DNA of 64,000 nt from Planotetraspora silvatica (GCF_016863315.1 NZ_BOOQ01000015.1:156905-220904), one strand, 5' to 3'; numbered from the stretch's first letter, positions 8,023 through 17,472 are shown. Notes: generated by a model from the letters alone, not told the origin. Made by a program: numbers and translations.

Positions 8023-10068
8023 TCATGCCTTGACCTGATCGTCCTTCGGCGCGGGCGCCGAGTATGAGCGCCGGGCCGCGCCGGGCGCGAGACCGACCGG
8101 GCGGCCCTTGAGGCGATCGGAGGAGGCCAGCTGCCACGGCACGCTGGTCACCATGACGCCGGGCTTGAACAGCAGCCGGCCCTTGAGCCGCAGCGCGCTC
8201 TGGTTGTGGAGCAGGTGCTCCCACCAGTGGCCCACGACGTATTCGGGGATGTAGACGCTGACCACGTCGCGAGGGGAACGGCGGCGCAGCGACTTCACGT
8301 ACTCGAGCACCGGGCCGGTGATCTCGCGGTAGGGCGAGTCGAGGATCTTCAGGGGCACGGGGATGCCCCGGCGGTCCCATTCCTCCTGCAGCCTGGCCGC
8401 CTCGTCGGCGTCGACGCTCACCGTGACCGCCTCCAGGGTCGAGGGGCGGGTCGCCTTGGCGTACGCCAGGGCGCGCAACGTCGGCTTGTGGACCTTGGAG
8501 ACGAGCACGACGGCGTGGTTGCGCGCGGGGAGCATCGACTCATCGGTCTCGCCGTCCTCCGGCGCGGCCAGTTCGGCGGCGACGCGGTCGTAGTGGTGGC
8601 GGATGCCCTTCATCATCAGGAACAGGACGGGCATGGCGATGCAGACGATGTACGCGCCGTGGGTGAACTTGGTGAGCAGGACGACGACCAGCACGATGCC
8701 GGTCATGATGCCGCCGAAGCCATTGATGACCCGCGCCCGCAGCATGCGGAACCGGGCCTTGGGGTCGGTCTCGGTCTTCAGGTGACGGGTCCAGTGCCGG
8801 ACCATGCCGAGCTGGCTGAGCGTGAACGAGACGAAGACACCGACGATGTAGAGGTTGAGGAGCTTGCTCACATCGGCGTTGAAGGCCCAGATCAGCAGTC
8901 CCGCACCGGCGGCCAGCAGGACGATGCCGTTGCTGAACGCGAGGCGGTCACCCCGGGTGTGGAGCTGGCGCGGGAGGTAGCGGTCCTGGGCGAGGATCGA
9001 GCCCAGCACGGGGAAGCCGTTGAAGGCCGTGTTGGCGGCGAGGAAGAGGATCAGCGCGGTCACCGCCGAGATCACCACGAACAGGGCGGAGCCGTCGCCG
9101 AAGACGGCCGACGCGACCTGCGCGATGATCGGCTGCTGGTAGTAGCCCGCCCCGGCCGGGTGGCCGTTGATCAGGATGTCCCTGGCGGCGTTGGCGGGCT
9201 CGGTGACCTTCACCCCGGACTTGAGCCCCAGGAAGATGATCCCGCTGAACATGGTGACCGCGATACCGCCCATCAGCAGCAGGGTCGTGGCCGCGTTCCG
9301 GCTCTTGGGCTTCTGGAAGGCCGGCACGCCGTTGCTGATCGCCTCGACGCCCGTCAGGGCGGCGCACCCGGACGAGAACGCCCGCAGGACGAGGAAGGCG
9401 AGGGCGAACCCGGCCAGGTCCGCCTGTTCGGACACGATCTTGTAGTCGGCCGTCGGCGCCCGCAGATCGTCCCTGAGCACGAGCAGCCGGAACATGCCCC
9501 ACAGCACCATGCCGATGACCGCGATCATGAAGGCGTAGGTGGGGATGGCGAACGCGACACCGGACTCGCGCAGGCCGCGCAGGTTGATGACGGTCAGGAT
9601 GACCACGATCCCGATCGCCACCAGCGGACGGTGCTCGGCCACGAACGGAATTGTGGCGCCCACGTAATCGGCGCCGTTGGCCACCGACACCGCGACCGTG
9701 AGCACGTAGTCGACGAGAAGCGCGCTCGCCACCGTCAGCCCGGCGTTCGCCCCGAGGTTGGTGGTCGCCACCTCGTAGTCGCCGCCACCGCTGGGGTAGG
9801 CGTGCACGTTCTGCCGGTACGACGCGACGACGACCAGCATCACGAGGACGACGGCGGCCGCCACCCACGGGCTGTAGCTGTAGAAAGTGGCACCTGCCAG
9901 TGACAGGATGACCAGGATCTCCTGCGGCGCGTAGGCCACGGAGGACAGCGCGTCGCTCGCGAAGACCGGTAGGGCCACGCGTTTGGGCAGCAGCTGATCG
10001 TGGAGCTGCGTGCTTCGGAGAGCGCGCCCCACGAGGAGCCGTTTGACAAGATCCGTCACCTTTGACAC
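8023..10068 (-). CDS. APC-superfamily K+ permease (KimA-like)
   Basis: About 681 aa. The N-terminal two thirds are a multi-spanning APC-fold core. SDALSSVAYAPQEI near residue 40 is the hallmark of the KimA/YdaO potassium-proton symporter group. A cytosolic domain of about 200 residues follows (from RNHAVVLVSKVHKP) and ends DDQVKA. The partner genes fit: it is divergent from two TrkA-type potassium-regulatory proteins 107 bp away. I chose GTG 10068, which lies 8 nt after TAGGCT and probably gives a leaderless mRNA. Longer frames reach ATG or GTG codons up to 10164 but run into the divergent promoter. Amino-acid transport remains an alternative. Confidence 0.8.
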   Translation of the reverse strand: MSKVTDLVKRLLVGRALRSTQLHDQLLPKRVALPVFASDALSSVAYAPQEILVILSLAGATFYSYSPWVAAAVVLVMLVVVASYRQNVHAYPSGGGDYEVATTNLGANAGLTVASALLVDYVLTVAVSVANGADYVGATIPFVAEHRPLVAIGIVVILTVINLRGLRESGVAFAIPTYAFMIAVIGMVLWGMFRLLVLRDDLRAPTADYKIVSEQADLAGFALAFLVLRAFSSGCAALTGVEAISNGVPAFQKPKSRNAATTLLLMGGIAVTMFSGIIFLGLKSGVKVTEPANAARDILINGHPAGAGYYQQPIIAQVASAVFGDGSALFVVISAVTALILFLAANTAFNGFPVLGSILAQDRYLPRQLHTRGDRLAFSNGIVLLAAGAGLLIWAFNADVSKLLNLYIVGVFVSFTLSQLGMVRHWTRHLKTETDPKARFRMLRARVINGFGGIMTGIVLVVVLLTKFTHGAYIVCIAMPVLFLMMKGIRHHYDRVAAELAAPEDGETDESMLPARNHAVVLVSKVHKPTLRALAYAKATRPSTLEAVTVSVDADEAARLQEEWDRRGIPVPLKILDSPYREITGPVLEYVKSLRRRSPRDVVSVYIPEYVVGHWWEHLLHNQSALRLKGRLLFKPGVMVTSVPWQLASSDRLKGRPVGLAPGAARRSYSAPAPKDDQVKA

Positions 10069-10076
10069 GTCTGTTG

Positions 10077-10082
10077 AGCCTA
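10077..10082 (-). promoter_or_regulatory. -10 hexamer TAGGCT, probable leaderless promoter of the KimA-like gene
   Basis: TAGGCT on the minus strand ends 8 nt before the GTG at 10068, and no Shine-Dalgarno is present. Confidence 0.5.
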
Positions 10083-10175
10083 GTACGCGACGGCCCTCCC
10101 GGCGCACATGGTCTGGACGAGAGCGCGACATACTGTCTGCAACAGGAGTCCGCCACAAACCCACGGCGGGAGAGT

Positions 10176-10844
10176 ATGCATATCGTGATCATGGGATGTG
10201 GACGGGTCGGCTCGACCCTTGCCCACATTCTCGAGGACAACGGCCATTCGGTCGCCATCATCGACCGCGACCCGCAGGCCTTCCGCAGGCTCCGCGCGGG
10301 CTTCCGCGGCCGCAGGGTGACCGGCATGGGCTTCGACCGCGACGTGCTCGGGGAGGCCGGCATCGAGTCCGCGGCCGCCTTCGTCGCCGTCAGCAGCGGC
10401 GACAACTCCAACATCATCTCGGCGCGGGTCGCGCGGGAGATGTTCGGCGTCGAGAACGTCGTCGCCCGCATCTACGATTCCCGCCGGGCCGAGGTGTATC
10501 AGCGGCTCGGCATCCCGACCGTCGCCACCGTCCGCTGGACGGCCGACCAGATCCTGCGCAGGGTCCTGCCCGAGGGCGCGGAGCCGCTCTGGCGCGACCC
10601 CACGGGCACGGTGATCCTGGCCGAGGTGCCCTTCCATCCCGGGTGGATCGGCTTCCGGAGCATGGCCGTCGAGAGCGCCGCGGGCGCTCGCGTGGCCTTC
10701 GTCAACCGCATGGGTGAGGCACTGGTGCCCAAGGACGACACCGTGGTCCAGGAGGGCGACATCCTCCATCTGATCGCGGCGGAGAACGACATGGAGCGGA
10801 TCAACAAGGTGTTGTCCAGCGCGCCGTCGGACGAGGAGCACTGA
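10176..10844 (+). CDS. trkA: TrkA-family potassium channel/transport regulatory protein (first of pair)
   Basis: A 222-aa cytosolic RCK/TrkA protein: Rossmann KTN domain with MGCGRVGSTLA at residues 6-16 and the acidic DRDPQAF at the end of strand 2, then a C-terminal TrkA-C domain (from about residue 140). It senses nucleotides and gates a potassium transporter. ATG 10176 follows GGGAGAG. The stop overlaps the next gene's start by one base (TGATG), so the two are translationally coupled. The pair corresponds to the mycobacterial ceoB-ceoC arrangement and is divergent from a KimA-like permease, a likely partner. Confidence 0.93.
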   Translation: MHIVIMGCGRVGSTLAHILEDNGHSVAIIDRDPQAFRRLRAGFRGRRVTGMGFDRDVLGEAGIESAAAFVAVSSGDNSNIISARVAREMFGVENVVARIYDSRRAEVYQRLGIPTVATVRWTADQILRRVLPEGAEPLWRDPTGTVILAEVPFHPGWIGFRSMAVESAAGARVAFVNRMGEALVPKDDTVVQEGDILHLIAAENDMERINKVLSSAPSDEEH

Positions 10845-11503
10845 TGCGCGTCACCATCGCGGGCGCAGGCGCCGTGGGCCGCTCCATCGCGGCCGAACTG
10901 CTCGAGAACGGCCACGAGGTCCTGCTCATCGACATCGACCCCAGAGCCATCAAGATCGACAGCGTCCCCCGGGCCGAGTGGCTCCTCGCCGACGCCTGCG
11001 AGATCTCCTCGCTCGACGAGGCGGGGCTCAACGGCTGCCAGGTGGTGATCGCGGCCTCCGGCGACGACAAGGTCAACCTCGTGGTCTCGCTGCTCGCCAA
11101 GACCGAGTACGGCGTGCCGCGCGTGGTCGCCCGGATCAACCACCCGAAGAACGAGTGGCTGTTCAACGAGTCATGGGGGGTGGACGTCGCGGTCTCGACC
11201 CCACGTCTGCTGTCCGCGCTGGTCGAGGAGGCGGTGAGCGTCGGAGACCTGGTCCGGCTGATGACCTTCCGCCAGGGCCAGGCGAACCTCGTCGAGCTCA
11301 CCCTCGCCGAGGACGCGCCCGTGGTCGGGCAGCGGGCCGGTTCCGTGCCGTGGCCGGAGGACGCCGCCCTGGTCGCCATCCTCCGCGAGGGACGGGTGCT
11401 CGTCCCCTCGGCCGACGATCCGCTGGAGGCGGGCGACGAACTGCTCTTCGTGGCCAACCAGGAGGTCGAGCACGAGCTCGCCCACCTGCTCTCGTCCCAC
11501 TGA
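10844..11503 (+). CDS. trkA: TrkA-family potassium regulatory protein (second of pair)
   Basis: A 219-aa paralogue of the preceding protein with GAGAVGRSIA (residues 6-15), LLIDIDP at the end of strand 2 and a TrkA-C domain at the C-terminus. Its ATG overlaps the upstream stop by one base, so it is read from the same mRNA. It probably forms a hetero-oligomeric RCK ring with the first copy. A strong hairpin at 11521-11546 follows its stop. Confidence 0.93.
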   Translation: MRVTIAGAGAVGRSIAAELLENGHEVLLIDIDPRAIKIDSVPRAEWLLADACEISSLDEAGLNGCQVVIAASGDDKVNLVVSLLAKTEYGVPRVVARINHPKNEWLFNESWGVDVAVSTPRLLSALVEEAVSVGDLVRLMTFRQGQANLVELTLAEDAPVVGQRAGSVPWPEDAALVAILREGRVLVPSADDPLEAGDELLFVANQEVEHELAHLLSSH

Positions 11504-11520
11504 CAGGCCGATCCGCGGGT

Positions 11521-11546
11521 ACGGCCGCCGCCTCGGCGGCGGCCGT
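11521..11546. terminator. Bidirectional terminator between convergent genes
   Basis: A perfect 12-bp inverted repeat, ACGGCCGCCGCC/GGCGGCGGCCGT, with a 2-base loop lies between the convergent stops at 11503 and 11549. It can serve both strands; no U tract is visible, as is usual in actinomycetes. Confidence 0.75.
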
Positions 11547-11548
11547 GC

Positions 11549-12232
11549 TCAGCTCGCGGGCCTGGCCGTACCGGGTTGAGCGGGCTGCAGGGGCGTGCGG
11601 CCCCGGGTGAGCAGCCACAGCATCGCGGCGAGCCCGGCGACCTGGAGCGGCCAGCCCAGCGCGAGCTTGGCGATGCCGAGGGTGGCCACCTGGCCCGACC
11701 AGTAGAGCGGAAGCTGCACCACGACACGCAGCAGGCACGGCAACATCAGCAGCCACGTCAGCCGGGTGCAGAGGCGGACCAGGCCGGGATCCTTGTGCCA
11801 CGCCGTCGGGTCGCCGGTGACCGATCCGACGAGGAAGCCGACGATCGGCCAGCGGACGATGATCGACAAGAGCATCCCCGCGGCGTAGACGCCGTTGTAG
11901 TAGATGCCCGGCAGGAACACGTCCTTGGCCTCGCCGGTGCGGGCCGCGAAGAAGGCGCCGACGCCGATGCCCACGAGGCTGTTGAGCACGAACTGCGGTG
12001 TGCTCCGCTGGACCAGCCGTACGACCAGGAGGACCACCGAAGCGGCGATGCTGACGATCAGCGACGTCTTCAGCTCGTTGGTCGTGATCCACATCGCGGT
12101 GAAGGCGACCGTGGGAACCGCCGCCTCGACGATTCCCCGCTTGCCGCCCAGCGCCTTCGACAGCTGGGCACGGACGGCCGACTCAACGGTCGCGTGCGCC
12201 TCCGGCGCGGCCGTCGTGTCCGCTGTGCTCAT
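11549..12232 (-). CDS. DUF3159 family membrane protein
   Basis: A 227-aa integral membrane protein with about six hydrophobic segments and the conserved GKRGIVEAAVPTVAF near the N-terminus typical of DUF3159. Function unknown. In actinobacteria the family sits, as here, beside dut, DUF3710 and an OB-fold protein. ATG 12232 follows CAGGAGACGGT, an excellent Shine-Dalgarno, and lies 16 nt after the stop of the OB-fold gene, so the two form an operon. Confidence 0.85.
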   Translation of the reverse strand: MSTADTTAAPEAHATVESAVRAQLSKALGGKRGIVEAAVPTVAFTAMWITTNELKTSLIVSIAASVVLLVVRLVQRSTPQFVLNSLVGIGVGAFFAARTGEAKDVFLPGIYYNGVYAAGMLLSIIVRWPIVGFLVGSVTGDPTAWHKDPGLVRLCTRLTWLLMLPCLLRVVVQLPLYWSGQVATLGIAKLALGWPLQVAGLAAMLWLLTRGRTPLQPAQPGTARPAS

Positions 12233-12248
12233 ACCGTCTCCTGAAAGA

Positions 12249-12641
12249 TCAAGGGCCACCAGCAGGGCGCAGCTCGTAGCGAGGATTGAACATGACCTTG
12301 CGGCCGTCCTGGAAACTCACCAGGCCCTCGGCCCGTACGACGCGGCCGGGCTCGATTCCGACGATCTTCCGGCGGCCCAGCCAGACCAGGTCGATCACAT
12401 CCGACCCGTCGTACAGCTCGGCCTCCAGAGCAGGCGCACCCCCGCGCGGCCGCAATGTCACGGTACGTAGCGTACCCGCCACACAGAACCGGCGGCGTTC
12501 GCCACACGCGGCGATGGGGGTGGCTCCTTGCCGCCCCAGGTCCTCACGCAGCTCAGCCGCCTCAAGGTCGGCCTGGCTGGTGGCCAGCCGCTGAAAGAAA
12601 CCCCGCAGTCCGCCTCGTTTGGCAGGCTCCGGCGTACTCAT
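12249..12641 (-). CDS. OB-fold nucleic-acid-binding domain protein
   Basis: A 130-aa protein whose core (about residues 50-120: FCVAGTLRTVTL, LEAELYDGSDVIDLVWLG, VRAEGLVSF) matches the single OB-fold of the tRNA-anti/RecG wedge type found in this actinobacterial cluster. It could bind nucleic acid, but no partner is known. It is the first gene of a two-gene unit with the DUF3159 gene downstream. The start (ATG 12641) has only a weak Shine-Dalgarno. Confidence 0.8.
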   Translation of the reverse strand: MSTPEPAKRGGLRGFFQRLATSQADLEAAELREDLGRQGATPIAACGERRRFCVAGTLRTVTLRPRGGAPALEAELYDGSDVIDLVWLGRRKIVGIEPGRVVRAEGLVSFQDGRKVMFNPRYELRPAGGP

Positions 12642-12788
12642 CGGTCGCTCACCAGCTTCCCAGCTCGCAGTTCAGAGGACCCGTCATCATGCCTTCAAGC
12701 GTAGGGGACGCTCTCATCGCAGACTACTTGAGCACATCCGAAGCCTAAAGGACAAGGATGGACGATCTCCGCACCGCGGGCAGGGTCG

Positions 12789-13463
12789 TCAGCGCGTCTC
12801 GGTGATCTCCGGGCCGCGCTCGAACGGGTACTTCGGCTGCTGAGCGGCCTGCTCCTCCATCGCCTGCCTGGCCTCCGCCGGCAACCTGAGCTGGATCGGG
12901 TCCTTGGGGGCCATGGGCTCCTCGCCCCGGACCACCACGATGTCCCTGACGACGTTCTCCAGGGTCTCGGCCACGGCGGCGTCAACGGCCGCGCGCCCGC
13001 TGATGACCGCCCTGAGGAACCAGCGAGGGCCGTCGATCCCGATGTACCGGACGGGCTGCGGCTCCTGACCCTGCGTCGGGACCACGGCCGCCAGTTCGGT
13101 GCCGAACGGACCTTCCTGCTCCTGGACCGTGCCGCCCACGGCCACGACCTCACGGGAGAGTTCGGTGCGAACCTCGTCCCAGATGCCGCTGCGCTTGGGG
13201 GCGGCGAACGCGTGCACCTGGAGCGCACTCTCGTTCACCAGGACGAGAGCACCGTCGATCTGGTCCCCCGCCAGGCTGAGCTGCACCTCGAACCCCGGGC
13301 CGATGGGGAGGTGGAGACCTCCGAGATCGACCCGCTCGGCCTCCGGGTAGCCCTCCTGGGCGTCCCACGGGCCCGATGTCCGCGCGGGAGCGGGCCGGTC
13401 CTCCGAGACGGCCGGTGCCGCCTCCACCTCCGCGCTTCGCCTGCGTCGGAACACGTCCTTCAC
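12789..13463 (-). CDS. DUF3710 domain protein
   Basis: A 224-aa soluble protein with a basic N-terminus (VFRRRR), a Pro/Ala-rich acidic linker and the conserved DUF3710 core (LGGLHLPIGPGFEVQL, YIGIDGPRWFLRAV). Function unknown. It lies 44 bp downstream of dut on the same strand, a conserved actinobacterial neighbourhood. GTG 13463 sits almost on top of GAGGAG; the GTG at 13454 has better spacing and may be the true start. Confidence 0.85.
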   Translation of the reverse strand: MKDVFRRRRSAEVEAAPAVSEDRPAPARTSGPWDAQEGYPEAERVDLGGLHLPIGPGFEVQLSLAGDQIDGALVLVNESALQVHAFAAPKRSGIWDEVRTELSREVVAVGGTVQEQEGPFGTELAAVVPTQGQEPQPVRYIGIDGPRWFLRAVISGRAAVDAAVAETLENVVRDIVVVRGEEPMAPKDPIQLRLPAEARQAMEEQAAQQPKYPFERGPEITETR

Positions 13464-13507
13464 ACTCCTCTATATGCCTTTATATGCCTTGCCGCGATTC
13501 ACGGCTC

Positions 13508-13945
13508 TCAGCTGCCCGTGGATCCGAATCCATTGGCGCCGCGCGCCGATCCCGGCAGACGCTCCACCTCGTGGAACGCCGCCTTCTCCACACGCTGGAC
13601 GACCAACTGGGCGATACGGTCGCCTCGCTTGAGCCGTACCGCCTCTTTGGTGTCGGTATTGATCAAGGTCACCTTGATCTCCCCCCGGTACCCCGCGTCC
13701 ACCGTCCCCGGCGCGTTCACGAGCGTGATGCCGAACTTGGCGGCCAGCCCTGAGCGGGGATGGACGAACGCCGCGTAGCCGTCGGGAAGCGCGATGGCGA
13801 TCCCGGTTCCCACCACGGCCCGCTCTCCGGGCAGCAGTTCGACGTCCACCGTGGCGCACAGGTCCGCCCCGGCGTCACCGGGATGGGCGTACGACGGCAA
13901 CGGCAGCCCGGCGTCCAGCCGATGGATCAGGACCTCAACGCTCAT
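13508..13945 (-). CDS. dut: Deoxyuridine 5'-triphosphate nucleotidohydrolase
   Basis: A 145-aa trimeric dUTPase converting dUTP to dUMP and pyrophosphate, keeping uracil out of DNA and supplying dTMP synthesis. All five motifs are visible: HPGDAGADL (1), PRSGLA (2), [10 protein letters not shown] (3), RGDRIAQLV (4) and the C-terminal ANGFGSTG (5). ATG 13945 lacks a Shine-Dalgarno but lies 8 nt after TAGGGT, so it is probably leaderless. Transcription may continue into DUF3710. Confidence 0.96.
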   Translation of the reverse strand: MSVEVLIHRLDAGLPLPSYAHPGDAGADLCATVDVELLPGERAVVGTGIAIALPDGYAAFVHPRSGLAAKFGITLVNAPGTVDAGYRGEIKVTLINTDTKEAVRLKRGDRIAQLVVQRVEKAAFHEVERLPGSARGANGFGSTGS

Positions 13946-13953
13946 GAGGCAAG

Positions 13954-13959
13954 ACCCTA
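13954..13959 (-). promoter_or_regulatory. -10 hexamer TAGGGT, probable leaderless promoter of dut
   Basis: TAGGGT on the minus strand ends 8 nt before the dut ATG, and no ribosome-binding site is present. Confidence 0.5.
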
Positions 13960-15225
13960 CCCGTTGTGCTGCGGAGACACCGCGCCTCCCGCGTTAGACG
14001 ACGGTTGCTCCCGATCCGGGGCGGTGGGTTCGGGAACCGACGGCTGCACGTCCGGCCGTGTCCGCTCCGAGGAGGGTTCCGGGGCCTGCGGAGGGACCTC
14101 CGGGGACGGCGTCTCGTCTGTCCCCGCGGCTTCGCCGGAGGACGGGCCGGATTGCGGCGGGGTCGCGGGCCGGGCGCGCCTCAGCTCGGGCAGTGCGCGG
14201 TAGATCACGGCCGTCACGGGCACCGCCACCGCGGCTCCGGCGATTCCGCCGAGCACACCGCCGACGGCGAGGACCAGGATGATCGCGAGAGGGTGGAACG
14301 CCAGGGCCCGCCCGACGATGAGCGGCTGGAGAACATGGTTCTCCAGTTGCTGCTCGACGACGAGGACTCCCACGAAGATCAGGGCGTACAGCCAGCCCTG
14401 CGAGCCGAACGTCACGAGGGTCGCGATGGTGCCGGCGAAGAAGATGCCGACGATCGGAATGAAGCTGGCCAGGAACACCACCACCGCCAGCGGCGCCCAG
14501 AGCGGGACCTGCATGCCGGCGAGGACGACTCCGATGACGACCCCGTGGATGGCCGCGACGGTCACGGTGCCGTGGACATAGTGGGAGATCGTGACCCAGG
14601 CGGCGCGCCCGGCGCGGTCGACGCGCGGCGACGTCCTGCCGAACGCGCACAGGAACCAGGCCCAGATGCGGTCGCCATCCTTGAGCAGGAAGAACGTCAC
14701 GAACAACATCAAGACGATGGACGTGAGCACCTCGACGATCGCCGTGGCCCCGGTGAGCAGGGTGTCGGTGATCCGGCTGCGCTGGTCGTTGACCTGCTGG
14801 GTCAGCTGGTCGACCATGTCGGCCAGCTGGGCCTCCTTGAGCTGGAGCGGCCCGTGGAGCAACCAGTCCTGCACGCTCCGGGCGGTCAGCTGGATCTGCT
14901 CGACCAGCCGCGGGAACTCCTCGTTGGCCCGCAGACCGATCATGAAGCCGACGCCCACGATGATCGCCAGGCCGAACAGCATGGTGATCCACGTCGCGTA
15001 GATGGGACGCAGGCCGAAGCTGCGCAGCCGCCTGGTCATCGGGAACAGCAGTGCGGTGAGGAGGAAGGCGATGGCCACCGGCAGGACGACGAAGCTCAGC
15101 CGCCCGATGATCAACGCGAAGACATAGATCATCGCGCCGAGCAGCAGCATGCGCCAACTCCATGCGGCCAGCGTGACGAGAACGCGGGGAACCGCGGCGT
15201 CTTCACGCTCACTAGGCGAGATCAC
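13957..15225 (-). CDS. AI-2E family transporter (PerM-like permease)
   Basis: A 422-aa membrane protein with about eight hydrophobic segments in the 2+1+5 pattern of the PerM/AI-2E exporter family, including [17 protein letters not shown] and the [15 protein letters not shown] motif near the C-terminal helices. The last 75 residues are a Pro/Glu/Ser-rich cytosolic tail. The substrate is unknown; the family name is historical, and Na+/H+ antiport is reported for some members. GTG 15225 lacks a Shine-Dalgarno; CAGGCT lies 6 nt upstream. The 5' flank leads into array B. Confidence 0.85.
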   Translation of the reverse strand: MISPSEREDAAVPRVLVTLAAWSWRMLLLGAMIYVFALIIGRLSFVVLPVAIAFLLTALLFPMTRRLRSFGLRPIYATWITMLFGLAIIVGVGFMIGLRANEEFPRLVEQIQLTARSVQDWLLHGPLQLKEAQLADMVDQLTQQVNDQRSRITDTLLTGATAIVEVLTSIVLMLFVTFFLLKDGDRIWAWFLCAFGRTSPRVDRAGRAAWVTISHYVHGTVTVAAIHGVVIGVVLAGMQVPLWAPLAVVVFLASFIPIVGIFFAGTIATLVTFGSQGWLYALIFVGVLVVEQQLENHVLQPLIVGRALAFHPLAIILVLAVGGVLGGIAGAAVAVPVTAVIYRALPELRRARPATPPQSGPSSGEAAGTDETPSPEVPPQAPEPSSERTRPDVQPSVPEPTAPDREQPSSNAGGAVSPQHNG

Positions 15226-15332
15226 GCGTCAAGCCTGGCACGTTCTCCGCCCGAACGCGCACGCCTTTTGTTCACGCTCTGCATTTGCCACAAACGCAGC
15301 GTCCACATGAGGTATGCACGCCTCCCCTGGGC

Positions 15333-15738
15333 GTGATCATGCACAGGTTCGCGGAAGTGTGCCCTGACCTGCGTCGCCACCGGGCGTGATCATGCACGGA
15401 TTCGGAAAAACATGCCACGACCTGGCCGTTTCCGCTCCGTGATCATGCATGGGTTCCCAGACGTATGCCCTGATGTGCAGAAACACCATCCGTGATCTGA
15501 CAATGACAGCGGAACTGCCAGATCACGGCGCAGCCCGCACCTGCTCAGACGGCGCATTCGCGAATCTGTGCATGATCACACTCGGCTTCTGCGCAGGTCA
15601 GAGGGCATGTTTCCGAACCTGTGCATGATCGCGCCCGGTGAAGTGGCAGGTCAGGGCGCACTTCCGCGAACCTGTGCATGATCACGACCCGGGGAGGGGC
15701 TGGCCGGGAAGGAGATCTACGAATGTGTGCATGATCAC
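15333..15738. repeat. Array B: mirror-symmetric 53-bp repeat array
   Basis: Forward units start at 15333, 15386 and 15439. The central element 15492-15526 carries the perfect inverted repeat CCGTGATCTG/CAGATCACGG (counting two flanking bases). Reverse units end at 15579, 15632, 15685 and 15738. Every interval is 53 bp and the length is 406 bp, as in array A. Box 2 TGACCTGC is exact at unit positions 33-40 in the first forward unit and in the second and third reverse units. The first forward and third reverse units, equidistant from the centre, are nearly identical over all 53 bp when folded. The array lies between the divergent starts of the PerM-like and DUF4235 genes. Confidence 0.95.
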
Positions 15739-15799
15739 GCCGAATGGCGTGGGGGTGTTTGCGATGGGTAGAGACTAAGGTCATCACTGAGGAGGAACC

Positions 15800-16099
15800 A
15801 TGGCGGACAATACGCGGGCTGACGCGGACAAGCCCGACATGCAGTGGCGGATCGTGGGCGGTCTCGTGGGGCTCGCCGTGGGCTTCGCCTCACGCAAGGT
15901 GCTCTCGTACGCCTGGGAGAAGTCCACGGGCAAGAAACCCCCGGCGAGCGCCGACTCTCTGGAGATCAGCCTCGGCGAGGCCATCGCCTACGCCGTCGTG
16001 ATGGGCCTCGGCATGGAGGTCGCCCGGATCGTGGCCACCCGCGCCGCCGCCAGGAAGTGGCGGTCGTGGAAGGACGCGGCGAAGGACCTCCAGCCCTAG
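15800..16099 (+). CDS. DUF4235 small membrane protein
   Basis: A 99-aa protein with two hydrophobic stretches (about residues 17-31 and 59-74) and the DUF4235 signature ([25 protein letters not shown]). Function unknown; widespread in actinobacteria. ATG 15800 follows an ideal GAGGAGGAACC. Its TAG stop overlaps the stop of convergent otsA within CTAG. Upstream lies array B, so any promoter must sit in the 60 bp between array and start, or inside the array. Confidence 0.85.
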   Translation: MADNTRADADKPDMQWRIVGGLVGLAVGFASRKVLSYAWEKSTGKKPPASADSLEISLGEAIAYAVVMGLGMEVARIVATRAAARKWRSWKDAAKDLQP

Positions 16100-17472
16100 T
16101 GGGCGTCGAGGGCCGTGAGGAAGTCGCTGGCCCACTTGTCGACGTTGTGCGTGGCGACCCTGCGCCTCAGTGAGCGCATCCTGCGGCCCAGTTCGTGCGG
16201 GGTCGCCCGCATGGCCGCGATCATGGCCCGTTTCATCCCCTCGATGTCGTACGGATTGACCAGGAACGCCTGCCGCAGTTCGTCGGCCGCCCCGGCGAAC
16301 TCGCTCAGCACCAGCGCGCCCCGCAGGTCGTGCCGGCAGGAGACGTACTCCTTGGCCACCAGGTTCATGCCGTCACGCAACGGGGTGACCACCATGACGT
16401 CGGCCGCGCAGTAGAGCGCCGCCAGTTCGGCCTTGCTGTACGACTGGTGGAGATAGGTGATGGGCTGGCTGCCCAGCATGCCGTGCTCGCCGTTGATCCG
16501 GCCCACCTTCAGCTCGATGTCGTTGCGCAGCCGGATGTACTCCGCGACCCGTTCCCGGGTGGGCGTGGCCACCTGCACGAACGCCGCCTCGCCCGGCTTG
16601 ACCGTGCCGTCGCCGAGCAACTCGCCGAACGCCTTGAGCCGCTGGCCGATGCCCTTGGTGTAGTCGAGCCGGTCCACCCCGAGCAGCACATGTTCGGGAT
16701 CGCCGAGTTCCGCCCTGATCTCCTTGGCCCGGGCCTGGATCCGCGGCTCGCGGACCATCTGGTCGAGCTCGCCGAAGTCCACGGAGATCGGGAACGCGTC
16801 GGCCCGGACGGTCCGGCCGTCCACGAGGATCTCGTTGCGGTGGTTCTGCAGGCCGAGCAGGCGGCGGCAGAGCCGGATGAAGTTCGAGGCGCCACCGGGA
16901 CGCTGGAATCCGACGAGGTCGGCGCCCAGCAGTCCCTCGAGGATCTCGTTGCGCCAGGGAAGCTGCCAGAACAGCTCCGCGGGCGGGAACGGGATGTGCA
17001 GGAAGAACCCGATCTTCAGGTCGGGGCGCAGCCTGCGCAGCATGGCGGGCACGAGCTGGAGTTGGTAGTCCTGCACCCACACGACGGCCCCCGGGGCGGC
17101 GGCGTCCGCGGCGGCGCGGGCGAACCTGTCGTTGACCGCCCGGTAGGCGTCCCACAGCACTCGCGAGTAGACCGGGGCCGCGACCACGTCGTGGTAAAGC
17201 GGCCACAGGGTCGCGTTGGAGAAGCCCTCGTAGTAGAGCTCGACTTCGAGGGCGGACATCGGCACCGGGATCAGGTGCATGCCGTCGTCGTCGAAGGGTT
17301 TCAGCTCCTCCTCGGCGGCGCCGGTCCAGCCGAGCCAGGCCCCGTTGCGCCGCTGCATCACCGGCGCGATCGCCGTGACGAGTCCGCCGGGGCTGCGCCG
17401 CCATTCCTTCTCGCCCACGCGGTCCACGGGAAGCCGGTTCGCGACGATCAGAAACGAGCTGGTGCCATGCAT
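16096..17472 (-). CDS. otsA: Alpha,alpha-trehalose-phosphate synthase (UDP-forming)
   Basis: A 458-aa GT20 glycosyltransferase making trehalose 6-phosphate from a nucleotide-glucose and glucose 6-phosphate. Recognisable segments are ANRLPVDR at the N-terminus, [11 protein letters not shown] (glycine loop), [34 protein letters not shown] (sugar-nucleotide site) and [15 protein letters not shown] near the C-terminus. ATG 17472 follows TGGAGGGG; an in-frame extension to 17550 lacks family similarity. No otsB phosphatase is adjacent. The product serves osmotic or desiccation protection. Confidence 0.95.
   Translation of the reverse strand: MHGTSSFLIVANRLPVDRVGEKEWRRSPGGLVTAIAPVMQRRNGAWLGWTGAAEEELKPFDDDGMHLIPVPMSALEVELYYEGFSNATLWPLYHDVVAAPVYSRVLWDAYRAVNDRFARAAADAAAPGAVVWVQDYQLQLVPAMLRRLRPDLKIGFFLHIPFPPAELFWQLPWRNEILEGLLGADLVGFQRPGGASNFIRLCRRLLGLQNHRNEILVDGRTVRADAFPISVDFGELDQMVREPRIQARAKEIRAELGDPEHVLLGVDRLDYTKGIGQRLKAFGELLGDGTVKPGEAAFVQVATPTRERVAEYIRLRNDIELKVGRINGEHGMLGSQPITYLHQSYSKAELAALYCAADVMVVTPLRDGMNLVAKEYVSCRHDLRGALVLSEFAGAADELRQAFLVNPYDIEGMKRAMIAAMRATPHELGRRMRSLRRRVATHNVDKWASDFLTALDAH

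Noticed and set aside
10069..10175. c-di-AMP (ydaO) riboswitch for the KimA-like gene
   Set aside because: The divergent gap is only 107 bp and I see none of the conserved ydaO core. The leader appears to be absent or very short.
15740..15799. Array B as promoter or leader riboswitch of the DUF4235 gene
   Set aside because: The same element occurs beside unrelated genes and between same-strand genes at the other two loci, so a gene-specific leader role is unlikely.
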